DNA of 64,000 nt from Bimuria novae-zelandiae CBS 107.79 (lineage: Eukaryota > Ascomycota > Dothideomycetes > Pleosporales > Didymosphaeriaceae). This document shows, piece after piece, positions 57,460-64,000 of the stretch. The notes beneath the pieces are model-generated. The model saw only the letters and a program-made list of their open reading frames with translations, was not told the origin of the DNA and did no database searches. Numbering within the stretch: position 1 is the first letter of the stretch; each line of letters starts with the position of its first letter. The translations under genes were made by a program, and so were the position numbers. Where the stretch lies: the NCBI GenBank assembly GCA_010015655.1, contig ML976808.1:1-64000 (forward strand). Direction: 5' to 3'.

Positions 57460-60400
57460 ATGCCTTTTACTAACCATCTTACGAAGGAAGAACAGGCGCT
57501 TATTAATAAGGATAGCTAAGGCCAGCCCCTTAATATTAATAAGAATACAGACATCACGAAAATCGACATAAAGAGTGTAAATATATACATCCTCTTCTAC
57601 TACCGAATCTCCCGAAACAAAGAATGGGAGAACTATAAGCTATGGGAGCAGATAACTATTATCTTTAAAGGGTGGCCAAAAGAACTCTTTGATAAAGGCA
57701 ACAAATCTCTTATTACTAAATTCCGAGACCACCTACGCAAGCAAGGCGTCTTTATAGCTAAGGATAGTAAGTTAATTACCTATAACATCGCAGAAGCGCT
57801 GCAGGGTAACTATTATAAATAGACTAATAAAGAGGTTGCTTACTAGCTTAAAATAAATAAGAGGTTTAACTCGCGCTTTAATCTAAATCTTGCGACATCG
57901 CCTCTATATAATACGCCTCTATTATAGTAATCTTCTTAATAACCCTTTACGCACCTTGCTTCTCCTTAACTAGCTCTAATAGCACGCACTATCTACTAAC
58001 CTATACCTCTACTAAAATGGTAGCCCACTACATACCTGCCCCCTTATTAGCAGCACAACGCGCCTTTATCCTCTACGCAGTAGCTAAACTAGTATAATAC
58101 GTATAACCCCCATCTATAGCACGAAAGCCCTATAGACGCCACACGTCTTAACAACGCACATTAACTTATTACAGACCTTTATAAGCTATACGATAATGAG
58201 AAGCGCTTTAGAGGTAAGCTATATAATATGTTTAACACTAAATTTAGAATCTTCCGAGACAATTGCAGCAAGATAGGGCTACCTAAGTAACACTAGGATT
58301 AAGCTTTTTCTATTATACTAAAAGATAGAGTGTCTAACTACTACTATAACCGCCTCGCGGGTCAGGGCTATAATCTTAAGATAATAATAGGTATAATAAA
58401 GAGCCACTTCTACAATAAGGAGAATCGTTAATTATACCTTAGCGAGTAAAGAACGACCACGCTAGCACGTATAATTAGCGCCTACCCTAATAAATCTTGT
58501 CTTAATACTCTCTAATTACTTATTAACAAGCTCTAGAAGCTTTAACGCGGGCTAGGCTATAACTACTAAGGTAATAATATGCTACGCGAATAATTACTTA
58601 ACGCGTGTAGTAGTATTAAGGACTATAACCTTGCCCTCTTTACCCCAGCGCCTACTTTTAAAGGCCTCTACTCTACTCTACGCTTATTTATTAGCGCTAC
58701 CACCCGCTCGCGTAAGGCGCGCAATCTAAGCCTAACGTAATATACTACTAATAAGGAGTATTAGAACTACTATAACCTCTAACACCCCTATAAGGACGAC
58801 CCTAACGCAAATAGCCATAAGCAGTACTAGACTAATAGGACCTATAGAGGTAAAGGCTCGTAAAAAGGTTAAGGTAATAAATCGCAAGGATTCTCGTCGC
58901 GCTTCTCACCGCAAAACGTTAATAACTATAGACCCTATTAAGGCAACTCTTAAGGGTTACCCTTCTAATAGCTACTGCCACCTAAGTAACTGCAATCTTA
59001 AAAGAAATACTTTATTTATAGTAAGCCTAGCTACTAGTTAATAAAGCACTCTAGGGATAAGCGCAAGTAATCCTATTATAGATTTTACTAAATAGCGTTA
59101 GCCTACTTATATAACGCGCAACCTAACGTTACTAACTTTTACGCTTTCCTAACTAAGTACAAAGGTATCGAAATTAACAACAAAGCCTAGTAGATACTCG
59201 CTACGGAAATAATAACTAAGGGAGATTAGTTTATTACTAAGTTCTCTAGTATAATTAACGGTAATTAGACGATTACCTACCTAAATAACCAAGCTATATA
59301 CCACGCGACTACACGAATTAACGCGTTTAGGGCTATAAATAACACGCCTGCCACCGTATTTACGTTTAAAGATTAATATAATAAGAAAGTCTTTTAGGGC
59401 ATTATGCCTAATACGGGAGCCTTAGGCGTCTCGACAGCTAGAGAACTATAAGCGACTACTTTACAGGCAGCTACAAGCTTGCAAATAGATACCTTAATAG
59501 CTAGGTAGCACTAAATCCGCTTTGGTAGAGGCCAGGCAATTACATCCATAGGCACCCTACACGTCGACATAGTAATTAGTAAAGTTACGTTCCACGTGCT
59601 ACCTACTAATACGCCATTCTTGCTCTATCTAGCCAACATAGATAGACTAGGCGTTAGATATGACAACCTGCGCAACGTACTAGTCCAGGGCAACTAGCTA
59701 CACCTAGTTATACGTAAATAGGGCCATCTATGGCTCCTTGTGAATTAACCTAAACGCACCGCAGCCGCCAGCTACCACCTTATAGAGACTAAGCTACGCC
59801 AGCTCTACTAACAATTTAGCCACCTATTAGCTTGTTAGCTCTACGACTTGCTTATTCGCGCTGGCCATAATAACGTCTATAAGGAGCTTATTAATAAGCT
59901 TGTTAAGTACTGCTAACAGTGCCAACTAAATCAGAAAGCACCTAGACGCTTTAGATTTAAGCTTAAGGAACCAGACCTAGACTTTAACTACAAGGTAATT
60001 ATTAACATTATGTACCTAAATAGAAAACCTGTCCTACATGTAGTTAACGACGCAACCGCCTTTTAAGCTACTCGCTTCCTTAAAGATACATTAGCCGTAA
60101 GCACTTAGGACGCTCTACGGTATTACTAGATTAATATCTACCTTAGACTGCCTAAGTATCTTGTCTATAACGCCGGCAGGAACTTTATTTTTACTAAATT
60201 TAAGTAACTTGCTAAGTTACTATTAATTAATGTTAAAGAAGTACCTGTAGAAGCTTATAACAGCGTAGGCAAGGTAGAGCGGTACCATGCTCTATTATAA
60301 CGTGCTTTTAAGACTATCTAAGCCAATTTACCTATAATAATAGACAGGTAGCTTATCTTGCAAATGGCTATTAAAGCTATTAATAATACTATAGGTCCTA

Positions 60401-62740
60401 ATGGCCTAGTGCCTACGCTCCTTGTCTTCGGCGCCTACCTACGAATAATAGAAGACTCTCCCCCGTTACTATTAATTACTTAACGCGCTGCTGTTATTAA
60501 AAAGGCTATAAGAGAGGTATAATAGGTACACGAGACGCGCCAAATTAATAATGCGCTGGCAACGCGTAATAGACCTATAACGCTTAAAATAACTATACTA
60601 CCTATTAACTCTAACGTGCGCGTCTGGCGCGAGAAGGATAGATAGATAGGGCCCTATAAGCTTATTACTATAATAAATAAGACCTATACAATACAGCTGC
60701 CGCATAGCCCTACAAATTTCCGCTTAACAGTTGTTAAGCCATACTACACGGATACCTCCCCGACAAATAACGAACCAGCCACGCCACTAGCGATTGACAA
60801 TAAGGATAATAGCCACCCGATAGATATGCTAGATAACAGAGACGATAACTAGAACAAAGATAGCGAAACTAGTGTAACTAACTAGCATTAAGAATAAGCT
60901 TCTAAACTCCCTTAACAAAAACGCGGCCAACCTAAAGGCAGCAAGAACAAGCCTAAAGCTACTATAGCCCGCGTAAACCCTCCTAGGATAGCTCGTGCGG
61001 CTCCTATAGCGTACACTGTTTATATAGCGCCTAACGAAGCTTACATGATAGAGGTCTTTATAACGCACAAAGAGAATACTAACTGGCTACTTTTTATTTA
61101 GTTACGTAAAGAGTAAAGGATAACTACACCTAGCCAACTATTTAAGCTATTAGATAACAAGGAAATTAACAGCCTTATTACTAATAAAGTCTTTCGCTTT
61201 AAGCAATACGATCCCTGCAAGCACTAAGGACGGATTTTTAAGTTATAACTAGTACGCGAAATCAAAGGCAAGACTACTGCTACCCTATACGAGAAATTAC
61301 GCCTCGTAGTGTAAGGCTATCAAGACGACGGTAAAGCAATAATCCTTACCTAATCGCTAACTATCCAGCGAGCTAGCTAATAAATTATACTAGCTATTGC
61401 TCCTTCACTCATGCGTAATGGAGTTACATCGATAAATAGAGAGATCTCGCTTTGGCTACGAGATATTACCCAAGCATATATATAGTTACGTATAAAGCTT
61501 AACCAAGTAGTTATCGCCCACTTACCTAAGGAAATTAAATACAAGTATCTACCTAGCACGGTCATGATAGTTAAGAAGCCCCTATACGGCCTAGCTAAAG
61601 CTAGTACCTATTAGTGGGCAACGTACAGCGCTCATTCATTATAAGGAAAAGCTTTACATAGAGATCTTAACATATGACCTATGCCTGCTTGTGACTACTA
61701 CCCAGGACGCCTTTAGCATAGTAGGCATACAGACTAACGACACACTTATCCTCGCGGATGAATGTTTCTCTGACCTGGAGGAGAAGGAGTTAACGTTTAT
61801 AGCTAAGCTAAAGGAGAAGCTAACACCTACTACTCTATTAATTTTTAATAGCTATGTCTTATCGATTAATTACACTAGCAAGCTCTTACTACGACAAAAG
61901 GATTAGGGCAAGAAGATTTAGCTTATTAACGTAAGCTTAGCTAACTATTAATAATAGTACGTTAAGTAGAGAGCTCGCGGCGCCTACATCGCGAGTATTT
62001 GCTAACTAGAGGCAACTTTTAACCTCTCTATTACTGCATAAACTTAAGAGCCTACCGTCAACGATGTTAACGCGTTGAATAAACGCCTATAGTGGCAACT
62101 AAACAATCTTAATCGTGGCCTCACCTATAAGGCACTTAACCTGGCTTAGGCTAAAGTCTTTATATTCGTTAATAGCTCCTTCGCAAATAACAAAGATTTA
62201 AGTAGCCAGATTAGCTATATAATTATAGTAGCCATGGAAGACGCTGCTGACACGGAGTTTACTATTTATAGTAATCTTATTCACTGGAGCTCCGCGAAGA
62301 GCAAACGCGTGACCTAGAGCGTCCTTACGTTAGAGATCTACGCAATGGTAGGAGGCGTTAACCTTACCTACTCTATTACCTCAACGCTTGCCATGGTTAT
62401 AAAGCAGCTTAGTCTGCTATCTCTCCCCCTAGTAGTTTGTACAGACTCATACTCACTGTATGAGTGTATTGTCAAGCTAGGAACGACTAAGGAAAAACGA
62501 CTAATAATTGATATTATAGCCTTACGTTAATCCTATAAGAGAAGGGAGTTATTTAAGGTTCAATAGGTAAATAGCTAAGACAACCCTGCCAACGCTATAA
62601 CAAAAACATCGCTAAATAAAGCCCTAAAAACTCTTATTAATACAAACTCGCTGCGTATACGAGTTAACGGATAGGTAATACGCAAGGACCCTACAAACTA
62701 GCTCTAATAATAATCACGATAACTACTATAGTTATTACCT
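57460..62740 (+). pseudogene. Copia D Gag-Pol polyprotein relic
   Basis: ATG at 57460 starts MPFTNHLTKEEQALINKDS, a Gag with LWEQITIIFKGWPKELFDK. Integrase is readable near 59800-60470: LLIRAGHNNVYKELINKLVK, CQQCQLNQKAPRRF, LVYNAGRNFIFTKF and VEAYNSVGKVERYHALLQRA. Reverse transcriptase pieces near 61380-61680 include VMIVKKPLYGLAKASTY, and near 61690 GIQTNDTLILADE, where the catalytic pair reads Asn-Asp. RNase H follows from about 62240 (FTIYSNLIHWSSAKSKRVT, then VVCTDSYSLYECIVKLGTT near 62435). The order Gag, integrase, reverse transcriptase, RNase H is Copia-type. Frame changes and many stops leave it inactive. The minus-strand frames at 60829-61068 and 61377-61565 are shadows. Confidence 0.88.
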
Positions 62741-62818
62741 TCCGACTTTCGCAAACAGCCTCTCCAGCAAGTGTACACCTGATCCACACTTATTTTACTA
62801 TAAAAGAAAAGCTGCCAG

Positions 62819-63068
62819 TGTCTGCACTGCCTCGCCTTTCGCGCTAAGGGAACTGTGTAACCCAATTATACCCTTGTACCCCCTTACTTCTAGTTAACCT
62901 GATACTGTACCGAAACCCCTTTGCCTCTACACTACCTGGTACTCGCTCACATCCACGAGAACTGGAAGGAAGGTATATAGAACTATTACAGAACACACAG
63001 ACAATACAGACACTAGATACCAAAGACAGAGAGTTACTTGTTCATTCCTTGCTACCTGTGAACCGACA
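62819..63068 (+). repeat. Copia D 3' LTR
   Basis: Partner of the 5' LTR. A purine-rich TAAAAGAAAAG stretch lies shortly before it, at about 62800, and may be the polypurine tract. Confidence 0.95.
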
Positions 63069-64000
63069 ATAGCTTAGATAACTACGTTTTTCTTTTACTA
63101 ACTAATCGTGCATCTTCTACTAATACGTTTTTATAACTTTTACGCTTTAAAATACATAGTAGTATTAATCTAGTTCTAACTAGTATATTAACCCGTTTGT
63201 GTACACTAGTAGCTAGCTAATAGGTTTAATAGCTTAACAGGATACCTCTACCTTACTAGTATACTAAAGTAAGTTAGTTTAACTAAAGACCTCTTCTACT
63301 ATAGACTTAGCTTACTTACGCGCGATTTAATAGCAACGCTATAAATAATTTAAAACATAGCTAGGTAAAATGCCATGCCTGCACTCTCTATAAATTACTA
63401 ATAAATACGCGGGTAACTACTCTAAAAACTTATTAGCGCTACTACTTTTTACTATACTAATAAATATAACGCTACTATAATAGTTACTATAATAAATTAT
63501 AGATATTGCAACGCGATATTTTAGTAAACTATTACCTTGTTTACTATACAGGTCGCTATATAGGTAATAGGTTAAAAAATAGGGTTACTAACTAGGTTAT
63601 AGGTAATCTTTAGTGCTAGTAATTTTATTTATGTTACTATACCTACCTACGCCCTACCTATCGCGTTATATAGCCTTTTTAGCTCTTAGAACCCTTCGCG
63701 ACGTAACGCGTCTTTACTTTTATTATATATTAGTCCTTATCTTAGAATTAACTCTAGTATCTAATTACTACCTTATTACGTTTACCATAACCCTAACGCG
63801 TAACCCTAATACCTATAACTATATAGTTTCTAGCACTATAAATTAGCTAGGATATATAACTTAACTTGCTAAATCTTTAGCCTAAATTTTAAGTTAATTA
63901 GCCTATAGGAACCTAATTAGACTAAGGAATAATTATTTATTAGAACAAGCCTACGTGACTAAGAATATGCACGGAAATTAGGCTAGCGTATATATTCTAT

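Larger units (their letters stand above)
56883..63068 (+). mobile_element. Copia D, complete LTR retrotransposon with ATAGC duplication
   Basis: Two 250-bp LTRs lie at 56883-57132 and 62819-63068. ATAGC flanks at 56878-56882 and 63069-63073. The LTRs are nearly identical and have kept CpA and TpG, while the interior is RIP-mutated. It inserted into relic B. The family is different from A, B, C, I and II. Confidence 0.95.
54260..64000 (-). pseudogene. RIP-degraded relic B of the same large repeated gene (split by Copia D; continues past the window)
   Basis: Read on the minus strand. Near 55200-55030 come RYSNIVNGGHYNVFIKNSKI and VIRYYKGYTISSSVKII, then YLLRKVSELVVYYL, the same block as in relic A. 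Near 54650-54600, QFQVLSINWHQFLGFN resembles a later conserved block of that family. Pairs of similar segments shared with relic A include 50457-50600 with 55650-55780, and 50280-50410 with 55460-55600. Copia D splits it at 56883-63068, and 63069-64000 continues the N-terminal side. Frames change often, so no coding coordinates are reliable. The assignment to the OrsD/RecQ-type family is recalled, not tested. Confidence 0.45.

Overview
This window looks like a transposon graveyard from a filamentous ascomycete fungus. Almost every coding stretch belongs to a fungal transposable-element family: Tc1/mariner, pogo/Fot1, piggyBac, hAT, Tad-like LINE and Ty1/Copia. Nearly all are riddled with TAG and TAA codons where the family has Gln or Trp, and with Asp-to-Asn and Glu-to-Lys changes. 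CpA and TpG are scarce while TpA and CpG remain common. That is the footprint of repeat-induced point mutation (RIP), which is known only from fungi and acts mainly on CpA. No rRNA, tRNA or CRISPR was seen.

Layout. 1-3283: mariner element with 53-bp inverted ends and an extra antisense reading frame. 3353-5666: piggyBac-like element on the minus strand. 5695-7820: pogo element. 7823-8680: 5' half of a Fot1-like element. About 8690-17230: Copia element I (minus), split by a RIP-degraded hAT at 10660-14027. 17417-18090: a small four-exon gene free of RIP, function unknown. From about 18100 to 44437: one Tad-like LINE (plus) cut into four pieces by three insertions. These are a deleted Copia A (19123-25502) that holds Copia B (19589-24883), Copia II (27524-36117) that holds a young hAT (30418-33565), and Copia C (38166-43479). 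44438-45255: 5' half of a second Fot1-like copy (minus). 45258-47391 and 47394-49519: two pogo elements side by side. 49522-49914: 3' end of an LTR retrotransposon. 49915-64000: very AT-rich relics of a large repeated fungal gene (two copies, minus), an unrecognised relic, and Copia D (56883-63068).

Target-site duplications can be read for nine insertions: Copia A, B, II, C and D, both hATs, and the pogo copies (TA). They give a relative order: LINE first; then Copia A, II and C into the LINE; then Copia B into the already deleted A; and the unmutated hAT last, into Copia II. The elements do not cooperate; each was a self-contained mobile unit. No intact new system is supported. The most unusual items are the clean intron-bearing gene island, the young hAT, the antisense gene inside the mariner element, and the repeated use of one Fot1 5' region as a pogo target.
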